From Sordariomycetes sp. S80-01Y (Eukaryota > Ascomycota > Sordariomycetes), in assembly GCA_037042185.1 (NCBI GenBank), contig JAXQJY010000019.1, positions 62,001 through 126,000 on the forward strand: DNA of 64,000 bases. Reading direction: 5' to 3'. The notes below the pieces were generated by a model. That model did not search any database, was not told the origin of the DNA, and saw nothing but the letters and a program-made list of their open reading frames with translations. Positions 22,448-33,391 of this stretch are shown piece by piece. Position 1 is the stretch's first letter; the number at the start of each line of letters is the position of its first letter. The position numbers and the translations under genes were made by a program.

Positions 22448-23460
22448 ATGTCTCAAAATGATAGTCTTGCCCAGTGGAACTATCATGTGATCTTCGGTCC
22501 AGACGCCAACTGCACACTGAGCGAGTGTCCTATCGAATGGTCGGTCTTCCAATATCGTCCGTCCTTACCCGCCAACGCCACTTTTCTAGCTCTCTTCGCC
22601 CTTTCAACTGCTTTTCATGTTGCTGTCGGCGTCAAATGGCGATCATGGTGGTTCATGGGGTGCATGACCATCGGGTCTATTCTTGAAGCAGTTGGATACG
22701 CGGGGCGCTTGATCATGTATCATGATCCCTGGGATTTCCAAGGCTTCTTGATTCAGATCGTCCTTATAACTGTTGCCCCTGTTTTCTATACTGGCGCCAT
22801 ATATGTGACCTTGTCAATGACGTGAGTCTGCCCATATCCCTCAGCTTGCTATACTCCCAATGACTAAACCCATCAAAGCATCTATCACCTATCTGCGGAG
22901 ACTTCACGGTTCCCCCCCAAGCTCTTTTATTGGATTTTTATCCCCGCCGACATCGTGTGCCTCATTCTGCAATCCGTCGGCGGAGCTATGTCAACCAACG
23001 AGGATATTGATACCAGCCTGACAGGCGTCGACGTCTCACTCGGGGGACTTGGGCTACAAGTAGCTGTTCTTCTCATCTTCATGGTCTGCTTTGCCGACTA
23101 CTTGATCCGCTACGTGCGCAAGAATGGTATTGCTGCCCTGAATAGTCGAACTCGGACATTCTTCAGCTTCCTCAGTCTTGCTATTGTGGCTATTTTCATC
23201 CGCTGCGCCTACCGTTGCTACGAGCTGAGTGACGGCTATAGTGGCTCTGACAAGATTACCAACGAGGGAGAATTTATTGCACTCGAGAGCGTGTAAGTTT
23301 TACCTGCATCTTCGACACATACTGAGCTAATGGAGATTGTAGCATGGTCGTGATTGCGGGTTTCTCGCTTATCATTGGTCACCCGGGCTTCGTTTTGCAC
23401 GGTCGGAATGCCAATCTTCGTGTTGCTGAGAAACCATCCGTCTCAGATCCGAGCGACTAG
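22448..23460 (+). CDS. RTA1-like seven-transmembrane protein
   Basis: Three exons (22448-22821, 22879-23292, 23343-23460; introns 57 and 50 nt) give 301 aa. The RTA1 family (lipid-translocating exporters and resistance proteins such as yeast Rta1 and Rsb1) is shown by the Tyr-rich start YHVIFGPDAN, then YRPSLPANATFLALFAL, EAVGYAGRLIMYHDPWDF, VAPVFYTGAIYVTLS, PKLFYWIFIPADIVCLILQSVG (split here by a phase change) and RCAYRCYELSDGYSG with EGEFIALES, all conserved family positions. Seven helices in the plasma membrane. The likely role is stress or toxicant tolerance or long-chain base export. The polar tail (RVAEKPSVSDPSD) is cytosolic. Confidence 0.93.
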
Positions 23461-24378
23461 GCGCTTACCGTAGCACATGGAAGCAGTCAGCAGGTCTAGG
23501 TATTCTGTTGCGGCTCAACGAGATCCGCTCCACCGCAGTTTTTAGCATGTAGGACTTCGTGTCCAGAACATCAGAAGTACTCTCTTATCGGATGAACGAG
23601 GAAGGAGAACATGGAGAAATATACATACATGTATTAATCAAGATTCCAGGTAGCCAGATGGCTTCCTTCTCAATAGTAACCCCTTTCTGAAAAGCTATGC
23701 CTCATTTACCGGTTCCCTCACGCCTCGTATCCATGGCTATTATTACCCTCGAGTAAAGATCAGAGACAACCATTGTATTATCAGAGTTGTTGAGAACAAA
23801 CACCATATGTTGGTTCAAAGATTTGGAATATCTGATCTTGACACGGCAGAATAGGGCCATCGCCTTGATGGAGGTTGGCGCTGCACGGTAAAATTGGTTC
23901 GCGCCACGTTACACAGGTTCTTCAGGATTCTGCAACGCAAGTGATTTTCGCGGAAACCTAAACTTCTATGCGGCATAGAGCGTCTACATGATTCTGACGT
24001 TGAGTTCCGATAGCTTTGCCGATGTTCGCCGCGGGTCCTTGTCGTTTTACCGACTAGGTAGAACGTTGCGATCGGGTCCGAATTCTAGGCACTCACTGCA
24101 GCTACGGACATTAATGGAGATGTGTTGGAAGATATGTAAGAGCCAGAGGCGATGTGCATTTCGAGTAGAATTCTTCATATCAAACCTAAACCCCTCCGCT
24201 TCTGGATTATTTTCGATTCCGGGTCACCAGCGCGCATTTTTTTTAATTCAGCCGTGCGACCTAGGATCAAGCGATGTGCGAACGTGCAGTATTTTGCAAA
24301 GCATGTTAAATTTGGTTAAAGCTCTAGCTTCGAGACACATTCATCGAATATCTCACTATCATCTCCAAAATACACCAC
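23461..24378. other. gene-free stretch (918 bp)
   Basis: This lies between the convergent 3' ends of the RTA1-like gene and the secreted-protein gene. It is somewhat AT-rich (e.g. a T run near 24239). No gene seen. Confidence 0.6.
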
Positions 24379-24835
24379 TTAGCAGGAGCCCTCGTTGGGA
24401 TCGGCCCTAAAAAGAATGAAATTGTCAGTAAGCTTTTCTTTGATGTTGACTGAAAACAGCGAATTGCTTCCGCAGTTGCCTGAGGGAAGCATACTTGTAG
24501 CGCCAGTTCGTGTAGCTAGTTTCTCCTCCCTTGTCGCAGCCATAGATCTCCTTTTGGAGACCGTCATAACACTCGTCCCGCGGGAGCAGCCTTTCGCCTT
24601 CCGTGATGTGCGTGATCAGGAAATCAATCTTTCCATTTGGAGTGTTGAAGCACGAGCCCTTCTGCCCATTGTACGTGCTCTCGGGGCCGTAAGTGCCGCC
24701 CAGCTGTAGGTCACAGGCGCTATCGGCAATGCTCGCGGCCTCGTCCTTGTCGTACCAGTCGGCTCCGGACCCGTTGCAGTCCGCGGCGACGAACGCGGCG
24801 AGTGTAGCAAGGTTAAAGAGGTTGGTGAGCTGCAT
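24379..24835 (-). CDS. small secreted cysteine-rich protein (122 aa)
   Basis: Two exons (24495-24835 and 24379-24406; 88-nt intron GTATGC...TTTAG). The second exon is only nine codons but supplies the last Cys: the protein ends DPNEGSC. A signal peptide covers about 1-18 (MQLTNLFNLATLAAFVAA) and the mature part starts DCNGSG. Six Cys at 20, 41, 62, 89, 100 and 122 suggest three disulphides. The DCxGSG start and spacing recall small fungal secreted glycan-binding-like or killer-protein-like folds; I am not sure of either. It acts outside the cell. It is divergent from another secreted-protein gene (857 nt between starts), with a TATA box on each side. Confidence 0.85.
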
Positions 24836-24908
24836 TTTTGAAGTTTCTTTTGGGGAGGTAAGAAGTGTTTGTGTTTGTAAACTTGACGGAGGAGGGGAAT
24901 GTGGTATA

Positions 24909-24914
24909 CTTATA
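24909..24914 (-). promoter_or_regulatory. TATA box of the 122-aa secreted protein
   Basis: TATAAG on the minus strand, about 75-80 nt upstream of the ATG at 24835. Confidence 0.5.
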
Positions 24915-25609
24915 CTTGACGCTTTCGCCTAGAGGAGGCTTGGTATCAATGACATGGTCAAACACTGGCAGTTATTCCTTCTGCTTCAAAACAGGCTTCT
25001 GGGTTCCATCTGAAGCGCGCATACATGGCCGAGGTGCCCCCATTCTGGCCCCTTGGATAGCCCTGCACTTGGGGGGTGTCAAGGGTTTTCTCACTTTCCC
25101 GACGATTTTGGAAAGGATATGCATGAGAAATTACAGGTGACTTACAAGAGAGAATAAGAGCTACATAATATCACACTGTTAGTCGTTGATATGTCAAGTA
25201 TCTCGGTGACCTTGAGTCTCGTCTCGCATTGCTGCCTGATAGCTCCTTCGTAAGCCAAGAGGATCAGCGGCAGGCCCTGGCATAGGCGGGCGAAACAGAA
25301 CCCTAGGGTGAAATGTATCTGTACCGGCTCCTGAGAAATCCTGCGCGGGCTGAGGATTTCGTCGGACTATGCTATCCACATAGAGGCGAACTTCTAGCCA
25401 GGATCATGTTACCTGCCCTTTCCGTAAATTGAGGCTACTAAATATGGCATCGCAGAGTCCGAGATGACTTTTGAGAAGTGATCTACTGTAAATATCTCAG
25501 CTTCCGTGGATTATTTGGAACTGCCCAGTAATCCTTCCCTGAGCCCCCGGACCGGACCGCGCAGGGTCATGAAGGGTCTGCGGGCTTAGAAGGCAGCCTT
25601 TCCGCTCGC

Positions 25610-25616
25610 TATAAAA
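25610..25616 (+). promoter_or_regulatory. TATA box of the 119-aa secreted peptide precursor
   Basis: TATAAAA, 77-83 nt upstream of the ATG at 25693. Confidence 0.6.
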
Positions 25617-25692
25617 TTCCCAACAAGTCCGGAAGGAAATCCTAAGTTTAACGCTCTCGAAGTCTCGCTTCTAAACCACAGCAACAACCACA

Positions 25693-26122
25693 ATGCAGTT
25701 CTCCTTGACCTCCCTCTTCGTCACCGCCATTGCCCTTCCTGGCATTCTCGCTGCGCCCAGCGCAAATGAGATCCATCAGGTAAGCCTAAAGACTATACTT
25801 CGTTCACATGCAACGGAACTCAGGGCTGACGTTATTGGATCACACACAGGGCGATGGTATTACTCTGAAGCTCACCGACGGTGGCATGATTCAACGAATT
25901 GGCGCGGACGGCCAACTTCTGGGTGAAACTCCTCTCCCCGAAGGCCAAGTCGAGAAGTTTGCAGCCCTCGCCAGCAAGAGCCAGTCCGAGCGTCGCGACG
26001 ACAACGTCCTCGTCCAGAGACAGTGCCTTTACGGCCACCCCTGCACCGAGGATTCCATCTGCTACTTCAATGGCTGCTCAGGCTGCCTCTTCTACACTAC
26101 CGACGCTGGAGGCTGCATCTAG
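25693..26122 (+). CDS. secreted cysteine-rich peptide precursor (119 aa)
   Basis: Two exons (25693-25779 and 25850-26122; 70-nt intron GTAAGC...ACAG, phase 0); exon 1 is essentially the signal peptide (MQFSLTSLFVTAIALPGILA). A Cys-free propeptide (about 22-86) contains a dibasic RR at 77-78 and ends VQR at 86. The last 33 residues (87-119) hold all six Cys at 88, 94, 100, 105, 108, 118 (C-X5-C-X5-C-X4-C-X2-C-X9-C). This layout of signal, acidic pro-region, basic cleavage point and compact six-Cys peptide fits a Kex2-processed secreted peptide such as a candidate effector or antimicrobial knottin-like molecule. I do not recognise the exact family. Confidence 0.85.
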
Positions 26123-28973
26123 TGCTGTCTAAGAAATTGCCGGCGGTATCATGCAGGTAAAAACGGATCTGTCAGACTTTTGAGTGGGCATGGGGCGCCT
26201 CCTGGCTAAACCCAAACTGGTCACTGATAGGGTCTAGTCTATTCAGATTAGTTTTATAATGCAATGTCGTGTGAATTTCAAACAACCCCGTAGAATGATC
26301 ATGTTGCATATTGGAAATAGTGCTTCATTGCGTATTTGAGCCAGTAAGAGTTGTCAATTAGGATCTAGCCACCTCACACAAATGGAATTTGCGATTCGCA
26401 GGATCATTCGGCTGATAGGAGTGATTCCGGCGGAAGTTTGGGCCATTTGCATGAAATTACCAGTGAAGCTACCCTTGTTCACCAAAACAAACTCACGCGT
26501 CTTTCCATGTCAGGAAGAGCGTGTCCAGCTCGGACCTATGCAGAAACATAACGACGCACTGGGAAGGACGCGTCAATCCCGGAACTAAGTCTCCACCGCG
26601 GATGTGGAACGACCGCTGCAGACATGAAAGACTGTCAAATTGTTATGAGCCAGAAGCAGAGGCTGGAACGAGAGCTTGGACCCAAATACGAGGGCTCGTC
26701 CCTGCTCGAAAACTGTCATCCTGGCGATAGCTACAATCCCTGCATCCAGCAGGCACCACTTGGCACCGGAGCCAGACGATGATCAGCACTGTTCTTGAAA
26801 GGGGGCAAACGCCGCGGTGAAATTGTGGCAAGCACCAGCAGTCATGAACGGTTGAGTATTGCCTTCGTCGGAAGGGATAGAATTGTTTGTGTCTAATGTT
26901 ACATAACTTTATAGATAATACCATTTTACCTTGTTCTCTTCCTTTTCAGGGACTCGGAGCATCCCCATGCAATGGCAACGGATCAGCGCGACCATACTTC
27001 CACTCGGAAGTCTACGTTCAATTGAGAACTGGTGCGGTTTTACGCCGTTTAGGGATGCAATTTCGACGAATAGTTACTCTTTTTTTGTGCCGCGCCACCT
27101 CAACGAGAGCCGGGAATGAATGTTACTCAATTCATACTCCGTGACCAGGCAACTAGGTTATGCACCTGCATACACTAGGATTCGACAAAACGACAGGAAC
27201 CTGATCCTTTCCCTAAATAGATCTCTAGCTCAATAGCGGAGGATCAAGGACCCTGCGTAGGCAACGGGCCACCCGCAATAACAGCCCTACAAAATCTAGG
27301 GCCAAGGCGCACTGCCGAACCTTAGTCCAGCCTTCCAATTGGCTGGCTCGGACTCTTGAGCGGGTCGGCAAGATAGGCGGTTCGAAGCTCAGAGAGCCCT
27401 ACGTCAATCCCGTTCAGGAACCGAAGACCTTGTCCCTTTCGATCTTCGGACTCGAGGGTTCCAATATGCAATCCATGACACGTGCTTCGGCATGTTCGGC
27501 AAACCTTTGAGGCCAAGGATGATCGTGCGGTCCTTCAAGACAAGACGAAACACCACAGCAAAGTGCGAGCCAGCCAGCCACTGACGTACGCCGAGCGTAG
27601 GGGATTAGGAAGCATGCAAATGAACGCCATTGGCGAATTCGCCAGCAGCCTTTCGGAACCACCGGAGGACCACTGGCCTGAGTGATGCATATATGGATAA
27701 AAGATGGTACATTCAACGGTGTCTGGCCGATCGCGATAAGAACTGCTTGTTCGCTGTCAATGTATGAAGTCATAGTAGCGGTAAACAGAACAGGTGCAAA
27801 ACAGGGGTCAAAGAGGAGAAAAGGTGGGAGGAAAGCTCCTTTCCCAAGGAGAGAGCTCGTGGCTCCGGTAGAGTCCATTTGCGCTCTTGCTTCTGCCCCT
27901 CTTCTAACCCGAGCCAAGGGCATCTGCATGGGGAGTAGGCCTTTTCTTATGCGATACATCTGGGCTCGGTAGAAGAATTTTGGCAAGAAGAGATCGGATC
28001 GAGTAGCTTTTCGTTTTCACATATCCACGCTCCTGCGCTGAAGGACAGCATCCACGTATCGACGCATGGCTTTTTGTCTTTTGCTTTGCCTTATTGTCCA
28101 AGCGCCGAGAATATCATGGAATAACTTCATTGAAAGATCTATCAAATGCAATAATTGCACAGCGCTATCGATTAATCTAGCAGTGACATTGCGTGTTCTG
28201 CCGTATGAGGCACGGCCAAGCAGCGCCGGAGGCCAGAGTCACGGTTAACGCTGTAAACCCACCGCGGGGAACGAAACCAACGCGAATTAACGGGGTTGTC
28301 ATGTTTCCAAGAGTTTGAATCGTCTGTCTGGAACCAGCACAAGATGTACGTTCTTCGCGGCAACTTTGCTGACTCGAGTCACTTTCTGAAGTGGCGTGTC
28401 AAGCGATCATTGTGTCAAAAGAAATGCAGTGCTGTGCTTCAACGATGACTGTTCTGCAGTAGAGATGTGCGGGCCTCCAAAGTGATGAGATCTTTCGGTG
28501 CCATGATGATGCAACGGCCGTAGCAAGGCATAGTAGACCGAGGTCGGTCACATAGATTCTACATGCACCTGCTACCGGACAATGTAGGAGCACGGTATGG
28601 TCGGGACAGTTGGGCATCTCACTCGTGTGGAAAGCGCGCGTTCGATGGTAATCAGCAAGATAGCCACGGAGGTAGCCACTCGAGGCTTCATCTGAGAGTC
28701 TCTTAGCCCCATTAACAACATAACACTGTGCAGTAGATCGGATTCAGAGCTTGAATGGTGTTATGACGGGTTATGAGCCGAATGGGGCAACTATGCCGGA
28801 GCGGTCCCGGAGCGTGACCGGAAGGAAGGAGCAGATTATCAACGGAGGCCCGAATCGATCGGCCCCACTTCTCCGGGTATCCCCGATCTGCCTGTCAAAA
28901 GTCACTCAAATTTTCTGCGGCTTGCAGAACGCATCTTCTCTTGCATCAACCGTCGAACTCCTCGTACGAACAC
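26123..28973. other. gene-free stretch (2,851 bp)
   Basis: The longest gene-free stretch of the window. The largest frame (27414-27986, minus, 190 codons) has no signal, domain or splice support. No tRNA or long repeat was seen. It includes the promoter of the MFS gene at its right end. Confidence 0.6.
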
Positions 28974-30594
28974 ATGGCGTCCGAGAAGAGTACTTCCAGG
29001 ACCGGAACCGGAACCGGTCCTCACGTCGATGTGGAAGCGCGCCGCCACTCGGCACCAACCGGCGAGAAGCCGGCTGGGGCAGACGATGCCATCGCCATGG
29101 TGGGCGAGCAGCAGCAACAGTTCGACCCCGCTGTTGCAGCCCGCGCGGTGCGGAAGATCGACTGGTTCCTCATGCCTGCCATGATATTTGGGTACGGCCT
29201 GGTCTACTACGACAAAGCCATCTTGGGTGCGGCAGCCCTATTCGGCATGACAACGGACCTCGAGCTGTCAGTGGTTGTCGACCCAAGCGTGGATCCGCCC
29301 GTTGTTGATACCACGAGACTGTCTTGGGCGACTTCCCTCTTCTATTTCGGCATGCTGGCTGGTCTGTACCCCTTGACATACGCCTTGCAGCGCTTCGACA
29401 TCGGGCGGATACTGGGCGGCATCGTCATCATCTGGTCAGCCGTCTGCCTGTCGACCGCGGGCATCACAAATTACAAGGGCCTCTACGCACAGCGTTTCTT
29501 TTTAGGCTTCGTCGAGAGCATCATCCCGACTGGGTTCATGTGCATCGTTTCGGGGTATTACACGCAGACTGAGCAGAGCATGCGCCAAAGCTGGTGGTTT
29601 AGCAGCACCGGCCTGTTCACCGTCATCGGCGGCGGGTTGAACTACGGCTTCGCGCAGATCACCGGGGGAGCCTTGACCAGGTGGCAGTACATCTACATTC
29701 TGGCTGGAAGTCTCACGTTTCTATTTGGATTATTCTGCTTTGCGATCCCGAATTCTCCTGTAAATGCGTGGTTTCTCAACCCCGACGAGAGGTTCGCTGC
29801 TGTCGAGAGGTTGCGGTATGGGCAGACAGGGGTCAGATGCACCAAGTTCAAAATTGGACAGGTGAAGGAGGCGCTGCTTGATGTCAAGGTCTGGCTGATC
29901 TTTATCATGATGAGTACAGCGTAAGTTCATCTCAAGCTGTGCTGAACCACTCGCTAACCTCGAAAGTTATACTGTGAACGGTGCCGTTTCTGGGTTCGGT
30001 CCGCTCATCGTCTCGACCTTCGGCTGGACTCCGTTGTACTCCATTCTGTGGCAGTTTCCCCTGGGGGCTCTGTGTTTTGTCGTCATTCTCATGACCGGCT
30101 ACCTCGGTTCCCGGTTCCAGAACATTCGCCTCGTTATGCTCGTCATCTGCTGTCTCCCCGTCATTGCGGGCTGTGCCACAATCTGGAAGTCCGAGTGGTC
30201 CTACCGTGCCGCTGCTCCCGTCGTCGGCTACTCAATCACAGGTCCATTCGGTGGTGTCGTGTCTCTCATCATTACTGTTGGAATGTCGAACGTGGCTGGG
30301 CACACCAAGAAGAGCTTCATGGCCGCGACTATCTTCGTTGCGTACTGTGTCGGCAACATCATCGGTCCGCTGCTTGTTAACTCTGAGACGCGCGACCAGC
30401 ATTACCCAGAGCTTTGGACCGGGCTGATCATTTGCTATGCAATCTGCATTGCAGCTAGCACGACTCTGTATTTCGTTCTGAGGCGCGAGAACACGAAGCG
30501 GGAAAGATTGGCCGTTGATGAGGAGGAGAGAGCCAAATTCGCCTTCCAAGACTTGACTGACAAGGAAAACCCGTACTTCAGGTACGTATACTGA
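28974..30594 (+). CDS. major facilitator transporter, anion:cation symporter (ACS, allantoate permease-like) family
   Basis: Two exons (28974-29920 and 29967-30594; 46-nt intron GTAAGT...AAAG) give 524 aa. Residues 1-62 are a polar cytosolic tail (GTGTGPHVDVEARR). Family motifs: AVRKIDWFLMPAMIFGYGLVYYDKAILGAA, in two stretches, with the Asp-Lys pair of helix 1; GLYPLTYALQRFDIGRILGG; QRFFLGFVESIIPTGFMCI with the GFxE motif; and FLNPDERFAAVERLR in the central loop. The tail ends FQDLTDKENPYFRYVY, the typical D-x-T-D-x-E-N family ending. It imports organic anions or amides such as allantoate, ureides or dipeptides across the plasma membrane; the substrate is not readable. A loop insert after helix 1 (DLELSVVVDPSVDPPVVDTT) is longer than usual. 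Confidence 0.92.
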
Positions 30595-31413
30595 GTCGGT
30601 TCTGGGCTCGATGAGAGGGGGTAATGACAGGGCTCAATGATATACCCCAAGCGGTCCTTCTGGGCTTGAGCTAGGGATTACGCATGACTCTCAGTCAAAT
30701 GCTCCTCACGATGATGAAGATCGTCGTTGGACTGAAGACGAGATTCAGCCGCCTCCAATATGGGAACGAGGCATGGAGGACCTCGATCGTTTGCCTGGAA
30801 GGACCCGTTGTTTTTAACAAGCCCGATAACATTCTCTCCCGCCTCCAGAAGCTGTGTCGCTCTTCCATTACCAGAATCTTGAATGAATTGAGTCAGTTTC
30901 GAGGGCAAAGCCGTTGAAGATTCGCTCGGGGACAGATGGCCGGCCGGCGAAACCTGTTCGTCCAGTAGAGCACATGATATCCTTGCAGAGACATTTCGAC
31001 GCTTTCCAAAGCCTACCAGGGTCGCATTTCAAACGAGGGACACGTGCTTGGCAAAGCCTCATTCAAATCACGGGCGACGCTGTCTGCTAGTTTGTTAAAC
31101 GTTGCCTTCAAAGAAGCGGATGGTCCAAAGGGGATGACCGAACAGGTCGTAACACCCACGCCACGAAGCCAACGGAGTTAATTCTGCGACATCAACAAGC
31201 AACCCTGTGATAACAACGAGACATGGAGCTCAACCGTATCAATCGTGGTGATCTGCACCCTGCATGGTGAGCGGATCTTGTGGGTCTGTCTACGACATTG
31301 TGCATTTCATATCACCATGAAATCATCAATCTCTTTCCTAACCTCAACAACTCGACTTCGATCCCTCAAGTCGCCTTTCCTGCTATTTGCTTTGAAGCCG
31401 GGCAGTCGAAGTC
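30595..31413. other. gene-free stretch (819 bp)
   Basis: This lies between the MFS gene and the aquaporin gene on the same strand. No supported gene; it includes the aquaporin promoter. Confidence 0.6.
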
Positions 31414-32549
31414 ATGGATTCCACGCAGCCCTTGCTCCCACAGCGGCCACGACGACAAAGCACATTTCAGCAACATGTCGCCTCCTGGGCAAACAGTTCA
31501 GGATTGGCGTCGATTGGGACGTCGCCCTTGATAAGACGAGCGTCGCTCAACGAGGTCCACCCCAACTATCGAGACGTCGAGCCGATTCTGCCAGCCGCAC
31601 CCGTTGCTGCAGACCACGAGACTCGATTGCACAAGCCCAACTGGGCCTTGAGCGACGCACCGCCGAACCTCTGGGCGCAGATTCGCCATGCGTGGAGGGA
31701 AGAGTTTGCGTGAGTAGTGATGCTATCCCTTCAAGATTTCAGTAACTAACTTTTCCGTTTAGCGAGTTCTGGGGCGCATTCTTGATTCTTCTCCTGGGCG
31801 CGGGCGTTGAGTGCCAGGTCCGCCTAAACTACCACTCGCCTGATATCGGTGGAAATGCTGGCGATTTCTTGCAATGTCGCTTGACATGGGCGGCAGCAGT
31901 AGCCCTCGCCGGCTGGATGACCGGCGGTGTATCAGGCGGACACTGCAATCCAACCGTGACTTTGGCGCTGGCCATGTTCCGTGGATTCCCCGCCAAAAAG
32001 GTGCCCGGGTTCATCTTGGCTCAGATTCTTGGTGCCATGATGGCAAGTTTTGCCGTCTATCTGAACTATGTGACGAGCATTTCTGACTACGAAGGCGGAA
32101 GCGAGCGGACGGTGTTCGGGCCGCACGCGACTGCTGGGCTTTTCTTCACGCTCCCGGCTGCTCGCCTGCCATACGCCGGGGCTTTCTTCAACGAAGCGTT
32201 GGCTTCTGCAGTCCTGGTCGCCGTAGTGCTTGCATTGGCGGACAAGAGCAACCTAGCGCCCCCAAAAGGCACTCAGCCCTTCGCCATGTTTTTGACTCTG
32301 TTAGCTATTGGTGCAGCGCTGGGCATCAACACCGGCTACTCGATGAACGGGGCCAGGGATACTGGACCTCGCATCGCGCTGGCGATCTTAGGCTACGGCC
32401 CCGAGGTCTTCACGCATGACTACTGCTACTGGCTTTGGGCGCCGTGGATGGCTGCAATCGTTGGCGGTGTTTTAGGGGCAAGCGTGTACGATGCCTTCTT
32501 GTACACTGGGCGGGATTCGCCTTTCAACGTCCCGAGCAAATTCGAGTAG
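31414..32549 (+). CDS. aquaporin/aquaglyceroporin (MIP family) with non-standard NPA motifs
   Basis: Two exons (31414-31709 and 31763-32549; 53-nt intron GTGAGT...TTAG) give 360 aa. A polar N-terminal tail of ~95 aa precedes six helices and two half-helices. The first pore loop is SGGHCNPTVTLA (N161-P162-T163 instead of N-P-A); the second is MNGARDTGPR (N294-G295-A296, then R297-D298). The Arg is the selectivity-filter residue; the following Asp is the mark of glycerol-conducting members. The family lets water, glycerol or other small solutes cross the plasma membrane passively. Changed NPA triplets occur in some fungal members, so the gene is probably functional but its selectivity may differ. 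Confidence 0.9.
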
Positions 32550-33391
32550 ACGCGTCTTTAGCACGTAGACCAGGAGGATGAACCCGCAGCAAAATGGCTT
32601 TCAGGTTTTGATGAGAAGGAAGTACCGATGGGAATGAATTTCCCTTTCATGGTAGCGCAATACATCTGCCAAATATCTGTCTCCTCACTCCACCTTTTCA
32701 CATCTAGTTGCGCTGTAGGAAAAGCACTGCTGCAGCTGTTACATGAGGCCTCCTAAAGACTGCCAACTCTAAAGCTCGTCTATGGCTGTACTAGACGGAG
32801 CAGCCGTGTTCTCAGTAGGGAAGCTGTTGTCTGACGGGAGAAGAGTTTGTCGAGGCGCACCACAGGGCAAATACGAAGCGAATGCAAAACCTTCGGCCGG
32901 AGAGATTCATCTTGCTGCCACTTGATCCAATTGTCGCTGACCACCCCCATGTACAGCACGTTGACCACATCCCAGAGTCCACAGAGGCGCACGGGCAAAC
33001 CGGGACGCTCACCAACCATCAATCCCACCGGGTGCTGCGAGACCGTGTCCGAGCTTCACCTACTGCACATGCGCTCGAAAAAGCTTATCAATCCATTTCG
33101 CTCCCAAGCGCAACCTGTGCAGCCTGGGCGGCTTAGCAAAGCGCAAGGTCCCCTCGGAATCCATGTAGGCATTGCCCGATTAGGAAAATGGTGTCCCTTG
33201 GCCAATACGCTGCGACACTTGCGGATTTGTCATATCACGCTCCTGACCACGCTCGCAAGGGCTGACTGCAGCCGTCGTGAAATTCATAGACTTGGATATA
33301 AAGTCTTGGTAGAAGTTCGTAGGTTTTTGAAGTCCTGTTCAAGCAATCCCATGCGATCCTGTCCTAGAGCTACAACCTTCAAGACAGCACC
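32550..33391. other. gene-free stretch (842 bp)
   Basis: A minus-strand frame (32780-33028) shows an amino-acid mix like a real exon (e.g. DNWIKWQQDESLRPK), but I cannot extend it by splicing or assign it; it may be a decayed gene end. The right end carries the epoxide hydrolase promoter. Confidence 0.5.
33299..33305 (+). promoter_or_regulatory. TATA box of the epoxide hydrolase gene
   Basis: TATAAAG, 87-93 nt before the ATG at 33392. Confidence 0.5.

Larger units (their letters stand above)
24836..25692. other. shared upstream region of two secreted-protein genes (857 bp)
   Basis: This divergent promoter region has a TATA box near each end (24909-24914 minus; 25610-25616 plus). No other gene seen. 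Confidence 0.6.

Noticed and set aside
27414-27986. 190-codon minus-strand frame
   Set aside because: No domain, signal peptide, splice support or coding-like bias.
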